Shown: positions 53,521 to 62,241, numbered from the stretch's first letter. The stretch: DNA of 64,000 bases from Acetobacterium woodii (GCA_016213825.1 JACQZP010000026.1:310001-374000); one strand, 5' to 3'. Notes: generated by a model not told the origin, from the letters alone. A program made the numbers and translations.

Positions 53521-53899
53521 AATTGCTGCCGTTACCCCCCAGACTGACATGAATGAGCGGAAGCCCTGGCCCTGAAGCAGGAATTGTGGAAACCTTTATT
53601 CTGCTGGCGATCAGCGGGATTCTGGTTTGCCAAATAGATAATATGATAAAATATTTAAAACGACTAAATAGCGATAATTTGGTCGTTTTTTATTTTCAAC
53701 AAATAGATAAGTAAACAGTTTACAAATGGTCTCTTTTATGATGAAATATTTATTAGAAATAATCAATAATGATATTTTACAAGTGAAATTGAGACACCGA
53801 TTGTATTTGTTTCCCAATTAACGGGGAAGTTCAAAACGGAAGACAAGATCCAAAGCACTTTGGTGATTGTCTAACCGGATAAAATTTGGAGGATTGGTG
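53521..53899 (+). other. Intergenic region with a second terminator
   Basis: A second hairpin AAAACGAC / GTCGTTTT followed by Ts lies at 53657-53693. A 53-codon open frame at 53553-53714 with one hydrophobic segment overlaps that hairpin and has no ribosome binding site, so it is not called as a gene. Nothing else recognised. Confidence 0.5.
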
Positions 53900-54619
53900 A
53901 TGAAACCGCATTTCAGGTGGATGATAAGTTTACTGTTACTGGCAGCATTAGCGGTGATTGTGACTGGCGTGATAATGGCAGAAGAACTCCTATGGGGCTT
54001 AGGGCTGGCTTTTTTATTATTTTTGATTATCCTGATCCCGGCTATTAGATTGCGGGTAAAACGACTGGGACGTTATGATGAGTCAAAGGTTTTAGGAAGC
54101 TGGGCCTATTCTCCTGAGGAGGCCCAGCAGGTTGCCCAGGATATTTTAGCCTGGCAAAGAAAGCGGAACCGTTGGTTAGTGCCTTTTACGGCTGGGTGTC
54201 TCGCGATTATTGGCGGTATTTTTGCAGCGGTGCTTTACGAGCAGTTCCCGGAGGTACCACTTTGGCGATGGTTATTACTGCTGTTGCCAGTGGGACTGCC
54301 TTGGATCGCTCGGGGCTTGTATCGTTGGTATTTGAAAAGGATGATCCTGAAAGTTCCCTGTGAAACCCGAATTGGTTGGAACTTTTTGCTTTGGGGCAAT
54401 GTGCGGCCTGTTTTTAATGAACGCGAAACACTCAAGGTGATGGATGCCGATTTTCACGAAGAAAATGGCCGTTTCTATCTGAGCGTGCTATACCGAAGCA
54501 CTGGGCGCATGCGCTATGGTGGCAAAGTCGAGTTCCGGGATCGGGTGCCGTTGTTGGTGCCGGATGGCTGCGAAGTTAAAGCCCGGGCGTTGGTAAAGCT
54601 TATTCGGAATGGAAAGTAG
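53900..54619 (+). CDS. Membrane protein of unknown function
   Basis: 239 residues from the ATG at 53900, preceded by GGAGG 9 bases upstream. Four predicted helices: about residues 8-27, 32-50, 93-113 and 120-138. The C-terminal 90 residues are a soluble beta-rich part (GRFYLSVLYRSTGRMRYGGK). A basic loop lies between helices 2 and 3. I do not recognise a family. It may be a PH-like or YcxB-like membrane protein, but the evidence is weak. Confidence 0.65.
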   Translation: MKPHFRWMISLLLLAALAVIVTGVIMAEELLWGLGLAFLLFLIILIPAIRLRVKRLGRYDESKVLGSWAYSPEEAQQVAQDILAWQRKRNRWLVPFTAGCLAIIGGIFAAVLYEQFPEVPLWRWLLLLLPVGLPWIARGLYRWYLKRMILKVPCETRIGWNFLLWGNVRPVFNERETLKVMDADFHEENGRFYLSVLYRSTGRMRYGGKVEFRDRVPLLVPDGCEVKARALVKLIRNGK

Positions 54620-54631
54620 GGCAGTTTAAAA

Positions 54632-54809
54632 ATGACAAACGAAGCAAACCAATTGAAGTATCCCGTTACCTGACATAAACGGGGAATGGCGGTTGGATGA
54701 AACAATGACCGGTTTTCCAATGGAGCGGCTTTATGAGGAAATTCGTAGCCGATACCAATTCCCTGGCCGGATCGCGATGCCGGAAATGATATCGTCAACG
54801 CTCAAATAA
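54632..54809 (+). pseudogene. Possible small gene broken by a one-base insertion
   Basis: Reading from the ATG at 54632 gives MTNEANQLKYPVT and then a stop. Removing one T near 54671 continues smoothly into DINGEWRLDETMTGFPMERL and on to a stop at 54807-54809, about 58 residues. The amino-acid composition looks like real protein, but the ribosome binding site is weak and no family is recognised. Confidence 0.3.
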
Positions 54810-54845
54810 AGGAACTTCTAAAATCTGAAAATCGAGGTTTTTTAA

Positions 54846-55646
54846 ATGAAGATTGAAAAATTTGTGGATTTGATTATGACATACGTGAAAAACTATCAAG
54901 CACTGAAACAGACCGCCTCTGACTGGCGGGAGCCAGTGATCGGCGTAGCTGCTGCCGATGATCCGTTGTTTCCTCTGCTGAAAGAGATCATTGGTCCCAA
55001 CCACGCCCTGCCTGGCGAGCTGGTGCCCGGTGCCAAATCTGTGCTGGTATTTTTTCTGCCGTTCTCTGAAAGTGTTGTGGCGAGCAACATTACCGACGAA
55101 GAAAGCTCACAAGAATGGGATTATGCCTGTATCGAAACCAATCAGCTGATCAATGATTTAAGCCGGTTTTTACACGATGCCATTGTGAAAATGGGCTATC
55201 ACGCCTCGCTGCTGCCATCAACCTACAATTACGATGGCGAAAAACTGATCAGCGACTGGTCTCATCGCAGCGTCGCCTATATTGCCGGGATTGGAAAATT
55301 CGGCATCCACAACATGCTGATTACCGAGCAGGGCTGTTGCGGACGGCTGGGCAGCGTCATCACCGATCTGGAACTGACGCCGACACTGCGAAACGATGAT
55401 GAGTATTGTCTTTTCAAGACCAACGGGTCATGCCAAAAGTGTCTAAAAAAATGTGTTAATCAGGCCTTTGATTTGGCAGATGGGAAGGTAACCTTTGACC
55501 GTTATCGCTGCAATGAACAGATCTATGATAAAATCGTGCCCGAATATCCCATTGGCATCGGCGATGCCTGCGGCAAATGCATGTCCGGGGTGCCCTGCTC
55601 GTTGGGGATTCCGGCTAGCGCTAAAAAATTAAAAACTAAAAAATGA
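54846..55646 (+). CDS. QueG-like 4Fe-4S protein, first of three
   Basis: 266 residues. The N-terminal half (PGAKSVLVFFLPFSESVVAS, then a YIAGIGKFGIHNMLITEQGC segment) resembles epoxyqueuosine reductase and related corrinoid/Fe-S enzymes. The C-terminal part holds a ferredoxin-like cysteine set: CQKCLKKC, a lone Cys in YRCNEQ, and CGKCMSGVPC. It is shorter than true QueG (about 350-380 residues) and lacks the HEAT-like C-terminal region. It is 33 bases upstream of a DUF1848 gene and likely cotranscribed. Function is unknown; a redox role is inferred. Confidence 0.8.
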   Translation: MKIEKFVDLIMTYVKNYQALKQTASDWREPVIGVAAADDPLFPLLKEIIGPNHALPGELVPGAKSVLVFFLPFSESVVASNITDEESSQEWDYACIETNQLINDLSRFLHDAIVKMGYHASLLPSTYNYDGEKLISDWSHRSVAYIAGIGKFGIHNMLITEQGCCGRLGSVITDLELTPTLRNDDEYCLFKTNGSCQKCLKKCVNQAFDLADGKVTFDRYRCNEQIYDKIVPEYPIGIGDACGKCMSGVPCSLGIPASAKKLKTKK

Positions 55647-55679
55647 AAACGAAATTAACCGCTTGAGAAAGGAACCCTG

Positions 55680-56612
55680 ATGATTTTAAATACCGGAAAC
55701 CGCACTGATATTCCAGCATATTACAGCGAATGGTTTTACAATCGCATTCGGGCCGGCTTTGTTCTGGTTCGTAATCCCTACTATCCGCAGCAGGTCATCC
55801 GCTATCGTTTATCGCCGGAGGTCGTGGATTGTCTGGCTTTCTGCACCAAAAACCCCGCCCCGATGCTGGACCGCTTGCCGGAAATCAGTGCCTTTAAACA
55901 ATTCTGGTTTGTCACCATCACCCCTTATGGCCGTGACATTGAACCTCATGTGCCGGACCAGGCGCAGGTCATCGAGGTCTTCAAGCGGCTGTCCGACATA
56001 GTGGGTATCCAGGCGGTGGGCTGGCGCTATGACCCGATTTTTATTTCGGAAAAGTATTCTCTGGATTACCATCTGGATAGTTTTTCGCAAATGGCGGCTA
56101 GTCTTAGGGGATATACAGACCATGCTGTCATCAGCTTTATTGATCTTTACCAAAAGACTCGGCGCAATTTCAGGGGCGTCCAAGCGGTGGCAAGTGCTGA
56201 ACGAACTGCGATCGGCCAGGTCTTTGCCGCCATTGCTAGACAAAACGGGATGACTTTGCGTACCTGTATGGAGGGATCCGATCTGGAAAAATTTGGGGTG
56301 GACTGCTCCGGCTGTATGACTCAGCCAGTGATCGAACGGGCCATTGGCATGAATTTGAAAATTCCCAAAAACCATCATACCAGCCGAGAAGGCTGCGACT
56401 GCCTGTTGGGCAGCGACATTGGCGTTTACAATAGCTGCGGTCACGGTTGCCATTACTGCTATGCCAATCATGATATGGAAACCGTCAGGCACAATATGGC
56501 TAACCACGATTCCAAGTCCCCTTTTTTAATCGGCAACGCTATGGTCGGGGATATCACCAAAGAAGCTAAACAGGTGTTATATCTGGATGAACAACTGTCG
56601 TTTTTTCGATAA
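55680..56612 (+). CDS. DUF1848 family protein
   Basis: 310 residues. RTDIPAYYSEWFYNRIRAGF at the N-terminus and the FCTKNPAPMLDRL motif are characteristic of DUF1848. The C-terminal CGHGCHYCYA cluster (C-x3-C-x2-C spacing) resembles the iron-sulfur site of radical-SAM enzymes, though DUF1848 proteins are not characterised as such. Further cysteines in DCSGCM and EGCDCLLGSD may bind a second cluster. It has an AAAGGAAC site and follows a QueG-like gene, suggesting a shared redox task. Biological role unknown. Confidence 0.85.
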   Translation: MILNTGNRTDIPAYYSEWFYNRIRAGFVLVRNPYYPQQVIRYRLSPEVVDCLAFCTKNPAPMLDRLPEISAFKQFWFVTITPYGRDIEPHVPDQAQVIEVFKRLSDIVGIQAVGWRYDPIFISEKYSLDYHLDSFSQMAASLRGYTDHAVISFIDLYQKTRRNFRGVQAVASAERTAIGQVFAAIARQNGMTLRTCMEGSDLEKFGVDCSGCMTQPVIERAIGMNLKIPKNHHTSREGCDCLLGSDIGVYNSCGHGCHYCYANHDMETVRHNMANHDSKSPFLIGNAMVGDITKEAKQVLYLDEQLSFFR

Positions 56613-56724
56613 AATGGTAAAGATAGCAAGGATTCGAATTAGCCAGCCGTGATAAATCTGGACTGGAAAATCGTTTAGAGTAATCCGTTAAACGGTTCAC
56701 ATAAGCAGACCGTTCTCTTCTCAG

Positions 56725-57309
56725 CTATTCAAAAAACAGCGCAATGGCACAATAAACCAGCAACAGCGCCAAAATGGTATTGATTAATCGGGCTTGGGTT
56801 GAGAAAAGCCGTTGGAACAAGGTACCGAAAACCGACCAGCACAGGGTAAAACAAAAACCGATTAGAGCTAATAGCAGGGCAAAAGCAAAAAGCATACCGG
56901 GTTGGCTGCTGAAAGCGGGGAGGATATACACCTCCATTGAGATCAAGCAGTAAAGATAAACTTTGGGATTAACAAATTGCAGCATCAAGCCGTTGAGAAA
57001 GCCGCTGTGGATAGGTCTCGCTTCAATCGGGGAGGAACTTTTAAAAGTTTTCCAGGCCAGATAAAGCATATAAGCTGCACCGATTAGGATCATCGGTGCT
57101 TTAATCATTGGAATCACAGCTGAAAGGGTCGCAAAAAAATAGGTGCAGATCAGCATTACCACTGAAAAGCCTGCGAAGACACCAAGATTAAAAGGGAGTG
57201 CTCGCTTGAATCCATATTGCCTGGCAATTGACATTGACATGATATTGTTGGGTCCGGGTGTGATGGCGGTAATCATCGCATAGGTTAAAAAATTGAACAA
57301 ACTGAACAT
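56725..57309 (-). CDS. LysE-family amino acid/metabolite exporter
   Basis: 194 residues from the ATG at 57307-57309, 8 bases after GGAGG; the upstream in-frame ATG lies inside that site. About six helices with the LysE/RhtB signature ITPGPNNIMSMSIARQYG near the N-terminus and FVNPKVYLYCLISMEVYI in the middle. It exports amino acids or related small solutes. It is divergent from an XRE-cupin regulator, with a perfect 20-bp inverted repeat between them. Confidence 0.9.
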   Translation of the reverse strand: MFSLFNFLTYAMITAITPGPNNIMSMSIARQYGFKRALPFNLGVFAGFSVVMLICTYFFATLSAVIPMIKAPMILIGAAYMLYLAWKTFKSSSPIEARPIHSGFLNGLMLQFVNPKVYLYCLISMEVYILPAFSSQPGMLFAFALLLALIGFCFTLCWSVFGTLFQRLFSTQARLINTILALLLVYCAIALFFE

Positions 57310-57339
57310 GGGGTTGACCTCCAATAGTGGATATAATAT

Positions 57340-57384
57340 ACTAATAGTACGATATATAATAATGTTATATATCGTACTATTAGT
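57340..57384. promoter_or_regulatory. 20-bp perfect inverted repeat, operator of the LysE/XRE pair
   Basis: ACTAATAGTACGATATATAA (57340-57359) and TTATATATCGTACTATTAGT (57365-57384) are exact complements around a 5-base centre, between the divergent genes. The AT-rich core overlaps likely -10 elements for both directions. A dimeric or tetrameric XRE protein is the probable ligand. Confidence 0.75.
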
Positions 57385-57428
57385 TTAATATATTGTCAAT
57401 ACATCAAGTGATTAATAGGAGGTTTATT

Positions 57429-57980
57429 TTGGATATCAATTTAATTGTGGGAAAAAACATCAAAAATATTCGCGAATCAAAGAAATTAACTCTGGATGCC
57501 GCCGCCAAAGCGACCGGTGTTTCCCGTAGCATGCTGGCGCAGATCGAAAAAGGCGATGTCAATCCGACGATTTCGGTGTTATGGAAAATTGCCAAGGGCT
57601 ATAAAACCTCGTTTTCCTCTTTGCTCAATCTGCAATCTGAAGAAACGATGATGATCACCAGTCAATCCATTAATCCACTGGTTGAAGATGACGGAAAATA
57701 TATTAATTACCCGGTTTTTCCTTTTGAAGAAAAAAAGCTGTTTGAAACCTATCGGATCGAGATTGCCAAAGGGGGGAAGATGAGCTCCCAGCCCCATATT
57801 CTGGGAACCGAAGAATATGTCACCGTCTTTGAAGGCGACGTCGAAATTTTAATCAATGAACAACAATATTGCTTAAAAAAAGGCGATTCGATCCGATTTA
57901 AAGCTGACGTGCCTCATGCTTATCAGAATATTGGTGCGGATACGGCTTATCTGAGTATGCTGATTTACTACGCAGAATAA
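57429..57980 (+). CDS. XRE-family regulator with C-terminal cupin domain
   Basis: 183 residues with a TTG start at 57429, 6 bases after AGGAGG; an earlier in-frame TTG at 57393 has no site. N-terminal helix-turn-helix (KNIKNIRESKKLTLDAAAKA, then RSMLAQIEKGDVNPTISVLW) and a C-terminal cupin barrel (residues about 105-180: EYVTVFEGDVEILINEQQYC, then DSIRFKADVPHAYQN). This architecture is common for regulators of amino-acid exporters and catabolic genes. It likely controls itself and the LysE gene. Confidence 0.92.
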   Translation: MDINLIVGKNIKNIRESKKLTLDAAAKATGVSRSMLAQIEKGDVNPTISVLWKIAKGYKTSFSSLLNLQSEETMMITSQSINPLVEDDGKYINYPVFPFEEKKLFETYRIEIAKGGKMSSQPHILGTEEYVTVFEGDVEILINEQQYCLKKGDSIRFKADVPHAYQNIGADTAYLSMLIYYAE

Positions 57981-58277
57981 TCAAGAAAGATAAAAGAGGT
58001 GTCAGCTGAAATACTATGCCGTCGCCGAACTCTTTATCTAAAAAAGGATAACCGCATTGTTTGATCGTAACCGGAGGAAAGAATGACAGCGATGAATCAT
58101 TGATAAACTGGTGACTTAAAAAGATTATGAAATTGTCGGAATCTCAATGGTTACAAAAAAGTGCCTACTTTTCAAAACCCGACAGCCGCTCTATAATGAA
58201 TTAACAAACCTGTCAACTTTTAGAAACCCAGTATGGAGAATCCGGTTGCAGAAGATAATAGTTTAGGAGCAGCGACA
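57981..58277 (+). other. Intergenic stretch with a short remnant
   Basis: About 300 bases with no intact gene. Near 58003-58040 an ORF-like scrap reading KYYAVAELFI and then a stop may be the decayed start of a small-protein gene (it resembles DUF1330 N-termini, weakly). An AGGAGC site at the right end serves the ATG at 58278. Confidence 0.35.
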
Positions 58278-59030
58278 ATGAAAGCAGCAAACCAATTAAC
58301 CAAAGAACTTAAAGCATTTGCCCAAAAACAGGAGATCGATATCTTTGGTATCTCAGGAGTTGAGATCATCAATGCCCACGCCAGAAAGGGTAGACGACCA
58401 ATGGATTTGTATCCCAGTGCTAAATCCGTATTAATTTTTGGCTGCGGCATGGCCGATCCTTTTTCCCGGGGTTGGGTTTATAATGGCAAAGGTGGGGCAT
58501 ATTTTTCGCTGACCTCCAGCGAGCTAGAGAATCGCAAATGGAAATTGATGGCTTTTCTCAGAAAAGCAGGGTACCAGAGTTTTGGCGGCGAGATGCACGG
58601 TGGTGGGATGTTGGAAAGCGGACTTCGGATGGCCAACATTGCTGAAAGTATCGGAATGGGTTACATCGGCAAGAGCAATCTGTTGATTACCGATAAATAC
58701 GGCCCTCGTCAGAATCTCCATTTTTTAGCTACTGATGCCCCGCTGCTGCCCGACACCGGAAAGGTCGAAAATCAATGTGGTAACTGCCGGGTCTGTCAGA
58801 CGTTCTGCACCAGCGGCGCAATTATGGGGGATGGTTATTTTCATGCCCGTCAGTGTGAAGCAGTGATCAATTGTAGCCCCAACAAAATGCATCACACCCG
58901 CTATGTCAATACTGATTGCGACATGTGTCTGCGGATGTGTCCCAAAGGAAAGCTCCAGTGGGAAAAGGAAGAACGCCAGGGAACCTGGTTTGAGAAGCTC
59001 GAAAAAGTTAACAAAGGTGAAGACAAGTGA
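58278..59030 (+). CDS. QueG-like 4Fe-4S protein, second of three
   Basis: 250 residues from the ATG at 58278 (TTTAGGAGC upstream; a frame from 58233 lacks support). N-terminal part YPSAKSVLIFGCGMADPF and GYIGKSNLLITDKYGPRQNL resemble the catalytic half of epoxyqueuosine reductase-type proteins. The C-terminal ferredoxin section has CGNCRVCQTFC, two isolated cysteines, and CDMCLRMCPKG, enough for two [4Fe-4S] clusters. It overlaps the next gene by 4 bases. Shorter than QueG; function inferred only as redox or corrinoid-related. Confidence 0.8.
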   Translation: MKAANQLTKELKAFAQKQEIDIFGISGVEIINAHARKGRRPMDLYPSAKSVLIFGCGMADPFSRGWVYNGKGGAYFSLTSSELENRKWKLMAFLRKAGYQSFGGEMHGGGMLESGLRMANIAESIGMGYIGKSNLLITDKYGPRQNLHFLATDAPLLPDTGKVENQCGNCRVCQTFCTSGAIMGDGYFHARQCEAVINCSPNKMHHTRYVNTDCDMCLRMCPKGKLQWEKEERQGTWFEKLEKVNKGEDK

Positions 59031-59794
59031 AAGCACAATGGAATACAAACCGCCGCAAAGAAGCCCTGAAGATCCCGGAAAAATACCAGGAAAAGTCACC
59101 GCAGATGCAAAACCGGCGGGAGCTCACTTTCTTGCTCCAGGAAGCGGCCTTTGCCGAAAAAATGGCCCTGTACCATGTTATTGATCTGGAATGCCTGGGT
59201 GAATTAAAAAAGGAGCCGTTTCTAAAAGATCTGCCGAAGGCCCGATCAGTGATTTTTCTGGGTATCCCGATTTTTGAACCGCTGCTGTTAATGGAGCAGA
59301 CGGTTTACGGGTCACGCGGCGAAAAAAAGACCACCATGGCCGAATCCCAGGTGGAGAATGATTTACGGTCTTTCAGCGACAAGCTGGAAACAATGGGATA
59401 TGATACGGCAATAAGCCTGCCCTCGATTCTGCCGAATCCGGAATTTGCCGAACTGCTGACGCTGACAAAGGCTGGCTTTAAGGGAAAAAACCAGCGCTTT
59501 ATTATCGAGCACTTCGGCTGCCGCATCTGCGCCAGCTATCTGGTCAGCAATGCTCCGTTGATGGGCGGTGATTACCGCTACCCGGATTATGATGTCGATC
59601 AATGTAGTGACTGTCAGATCTGTATCGATGCCTGTCCGGCCGGAGCTTTGACCCAATCAGGATATGATCAGAAGTGTTGCTTTGATTATCGGGACGACGC
59701 AAACAATCAGAAACGCGTCGCCGCTCACAGCATTGTGAAGTGCAACCGCTGCATGGCCTTTTGTCCCATCGGTATAAAAACGATCTGGGAATAG
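59027..59794 (+). CDS. QueG-like 4Fe-4S protein, third of three
   Basis: 255 residues with a GTG start in a GTGA overlap with the preceding gene, indicating translational coupling. The N-terminal half has PKARSVIFLGIPIFEP and a middle helical region; the C-terminal part has CSDCQICIDACPAG, then KCCFDYR and KCNRCMAFCPIG, forming two [4Fe-4S] sites. It is a distant paralogue of 58278, so the two may form a heterodimer. Function unknown. Confidence 0.78.
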   Translation: MKAQWNTNRRKEALKIPEKYQEKSPQMQNRRELTFLLQEAAFAEKMALYHVIDLECLGELKKEPFLKDLPKARSVIFLGIPIFEPLLLMEQTVYGSRGEKKTTMAESQVENDLRSFSDKLETMGYDTAISLPSILPNPEFAELLTLTKAGFKGKNQRFIIEHFGCRICASYLVSNAPLMGGDYRYPDYDVDQCSDCQICIDACPAGALTQSGYDQKCCFDYRDDANNQKRVAAHSIVKCNRCMAFCPIGIKTIWE

Positions 59795-59833
59795 AAAAAA
59801 GAAAATGATCACAGAAATTTAAGAGGATTAGAA

Positions 59834-60673
59834 ATGAACAATTTAGAACAGCGCATTAATGCGGCCAGAGCCACAATAGCAAACAGTGAAGCCATTTTAA
59901 TTGGCGGTGGCGCCGGACTTTCAGCAGCGGCCGGTTTGGATTATGGCGGGAAACGCTTTACCGATAACTTTGCGGATTTTATCGAGAAATATGGGATCAC
60001 GGATATGTATTCCGGGTCATTTTATCCTTTTGAAACCGAGGCGGAATCTTGGGCGCATTGGGCCAGACATATAAATGTCAATCGCTATGCTATGCCGGCA
60101 ACACCGCTGTATCGGGAAATCTATGAATTGGTCAGGAAAAAGGACTATTTTGTGCTTTCTACCAATGTGGAAAGTCAGTTTGTCAAGGCCGGATTTCCGG
60201 ATGAAAAGGTCTTTGAAGTCCAGGGTGATTACGCCTTTATTCAGTGTGCCAAAGCCTGCCACGATACCTTATACGATAACGCCGAAATGATTAAAGAGAT
60301 GCTGGCAGCGACGGCTGATTGTAAAATTCCCGTTGCGATGGTACCCAAATGTCCGGTTTGTGGCGGTAGCATGGATGTGAATCTCCGCCATAATCAGTAT
60401 TTTGTCCAGGATGCAGCCTGGTATGCCGCTGAGAATCGATACAAAAAATTTTTAGAAACCAGTCAGGGGAAAAAGTTGGCGCTGCTGGAATTCGGGGTTG
60501 GTTTCAATACCCCTGGCATCATCCGCTATCCCTTTGAAAATATGACCTATGCGAATCAGCAGGCAACCCTGATCCGCTTTAATCGGGACTATCCTCTGGG
60601 GCCGACTGAAAATGCCGGGCGAACCATTTCCTTTGATGAAGCCATTGATTCGGTGGTAAAGGCGTTGCTTTAA
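59834..60673 (+). CDS. Sirtuin-like protein of the class M (ADP-ribosyltransferase-like) type
   Basis: 279 residues. The NAD-binding start ILIGGGAGLSAAAGLD is Sir2-like, and four zinc cysteines (Cys138, Cys142, Cys173, Cys176) are in place. The usual QNxD...HG catalytic pair is changed: TNVES (Asn111) and VQGD (Gln130), so the catalytic histidine is glutamine. In class M sirtuins the histidine is likewise replaced by glutamine, with an asparagine 19 residues before it, and those proteins ADP-ribosylate a lipoylated carrier. No macrodomain, GcvH-like or lipoate ligase gene is adjacent. Deacetylase activity is unlikely. Confidence 0.82.
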   Translation: MNNLEQRINAARATIANSEAILIGGGAGLSAAAGLDYGGKRFTDNFADFIEKYGITDMYSGSFYPFETEAESWAHWARHINVNRYAMPATPLYREIYELVRKKDYFVLSTNVESQFVKAGFPDEKVFEVQGDYAFIQCAKACHDTLYDNAEMIKEMLAATADCKIPVAMVPKCPVCGGSMDVNLRHNQYFVQDAAWYAAENRYKKFLETSQGKKLALLEFGVGFNTPGIIRYPFENMTYANQQATLIRFNRDYPLGPTENAGRTISFDEAIDSVVKALL

Positions 60674-60752
60674 ACGACAGTCAGTAAAAGAATTGCGGCG
60701 ATTCAAAGATTCTGACAAAATCATCCTGACAAACCAAATACAATAAATAATG

Positions 60753-60785
60753 AGGCCTTCGTGGGATTTGTTCCCATGAAGGCCT
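60753..60785. repeat. 14-bp inverted repeat between convergent genes
   Basis: AGGCCTTCGTGGGA (60753-60766) pairs with TCCCATGAAGGCCT (60772-60785), one wobble. No T-run, but placed between the sirtuin and the convergent EFR1 gene; probably a terminator-like structure. Confidence 0.6.
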
Positions 60786-60833
60786 TAGCTATGTTCCGAT
60801 AGAGTTTACACCTACAATACAGCAAGTAGCTTA

Positions 60834-61598
60834 TCAACTCTCCTGTATATTCGGATGCCGATATTGGCCATGTTTTTTGGTGTTCTGGCCATACTGAATT
60901 GAAAACTTGGGGCAGCGGTGAAGACAGCCCAGACACATCACACATTGCTCTTTGATCCAAACCGGTTTGCCATTCTGCATTGCGATGGCGTCCACCGGAC
61001 ACTGCTTGGCACAGAGACCGCAACCCACACAGCTATCTTCCACATGAAAATGGTTGGTGGTTCTTTGTTTGTCATAAGATCTGTAATACCGTCGGGCCAG
61101 AAATCCCGGGGTTTTATGCTTCATCATGTCTCCGTGTGCTTTGTGTTTGATCTGATCAATTACAGCATCGATTAGTAAATCGGCCTTGTCATTGATTTTT
61201 TTCATTTTGGCCTGATCAGTTAAATCAAAGATCGGGGTCCAGGTGTCTGGCATTTTGATGCTGTAACGGGCATCCAGGGGAAAGCCTTTTGCGGCCATCA
61301 CATCATTGACCATAGCCCCGGTGTTCCCACAGGTGGTGCCATGAGTGGCGACAAAATAGGTATAGGGCTTTTGCTCGGTAATCAGTTCAAGACTGGCTAG
61401 AAAATCCCGGACCAGGGTTGGCAGTCCAATAAAATAAGTCGGAGCGACAATGCCGATGGCTTCATCCGGTTTGATTTGAAACCGGGGCAAGTCGTTTTTT
61501 AAACCATCGGTCATCGAAAAGATTTCGTCATTTGTGGCAGTGGCAATCCGGGTGGCTACATGCTGACAATTTCCGGTTGCTGAAAAATAAAATATCAT
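60834..61598 (-). CDS. EFR1-type flavodoxin-ferredoxin fusion
   Basis: 254 residues. N-terminal flavodoxin domain (residues 1-150: IFYFSATGNCQHVATRIATA with the phosphate-binding loop, then VAPTYFIGLPTLVRDFLASL). C-terminal two-cluster ferredoxin domain with CVGCGLCAKQCPVDAI and CVMCLGCLHRC. Such EFR1 family proteins carry electrons between flavin and Fe-S partners. It could supply low-potential electrons for corrinoid activation or for the nearby QueG-like proteins, which is speculative. An AAAGGAGC site lies upstream of the ATG at 61596-61598. Confidence 0.9.
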   Translation of the reverse strand: MIFYFSATGNCQHVATRIATATNDEIFSMTDGLKNDLPRFQIKPDEAIGIVAPTYFIGLPTLVRDFLASLELITEQKPYTYFVATHGTTCGNTGAMVNDVMAAKGFPLDARYSIKMPDTWTPIFDLTDQAKMKKINDKADLLIDAVIDQIKHKAHGDMMKHKTPGFLARRYYRSYDKQRTTNHFHVEDSCVGCGLCAKQCPVDAIAMQNGKPVWIKEQCVMCLGCLHRCPKFSIQYGQNTKKHGQYRHPNIQES

Positions 61599-61732
61599 CG
61601 GGGCTCCTTTTAAATAGGGTATTGGTGGTAGTTTTTTGTATTATAAGCATTCTCAAAAAGAGTTTCAATCATTAGAATTGACGATTTTGTTTTAAATTGG
61701 GTAAATACTTAGTGATTGTCTATCTTTAATTA

Positions 61733-62083
61733 TTAATTAGCAGCCTCGGCCAATTCGTCGGAGGCATCTTCGGCCATATAATCTTTGCCCCATTCGCACA
61801 TCGAATCCAGAATCGGATAAAGGCTTCGTCCGAAACTGGTTAGGGCGTATTCGGTTTTGGGCGGTACCACTGGATAGACGGTGCGGGTCACCAACCCATC
61901 CCGCTCCAGCTCCCGCAGCTGCTGGGTGAGCATTTTCGGGGTGGCATGTTGGACGATTTTCTGCAGTTCGTTGAAGCGTAAAGTCTGATCTACCAGGTGC
62001 CAGAGAATTTTAGTTTTATATTTTCCGCCAATCAAGCTGATGGTGGCATCGATGGGGCAGCAGAAATGTTTTTTTTCGGTCAT
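61733..62083 (-). CDS. HxlR-family transcriptional regulator, first copy
   Basis: 116 residues. Winged helix with CPIDATISLIGGKYKTKILW and the recognition region KIVQHATPKMLTQQLRELER, then RTVYPVVPPKTEYALTSFG, all typical of HxlR. Two cysteines at the N-terminus (CC in HFCCPID) could sense redox state or electrophiles, as in HxlR members such as HypR. An AAAAGGAG site precedes the ATG. It is divergent from the flavin reductase gene at 62242. Confidence 0.92.
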   Translation of the reverse strand: MTEKKHFCCPIDATISLIGGKYKTKILWHLVDQTLRFNELQKIVQHATPKMLTQQLRELERDGLVTRTVYPVVPPKTEYALTSFGRSLYPILDSMCEWGKDYMAEDASDELAEAAN

Positions 62084-62110
62084 TTGGTACTCCTTTTATT
62101 TTTTATGGAT

Positions 62111-62136
62111 ACTTACTATCCTTTTGGGTAGTAAGT
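62111..62136. promoter_or_regulatory. Probable HxlR operator
   Basis: ACTTACTA (62111-62118) and TAGTAAGT (62129-62136) are perfect 8-bp arms around a 10-base centre, between the divergent HxlR and flavin reductase genes. Confidence 0.6.
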
Positions 62137-62241
62137 GACTAATAAGTGCATACTTGTAATTTTGAAAATCACTGATAAAATGATAGCATGGATTGAAAAG
62201 AGAAGCAAGGAGATAGAAAAACAACAGATAAGGAGTAATAA

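Noticed and set aside
53553-53714. 53-codon open frame with one hydrophobic segment
   Set aside because: No ribosome binding site, overlap with a clear terminator hairpin, and no recognisable family.
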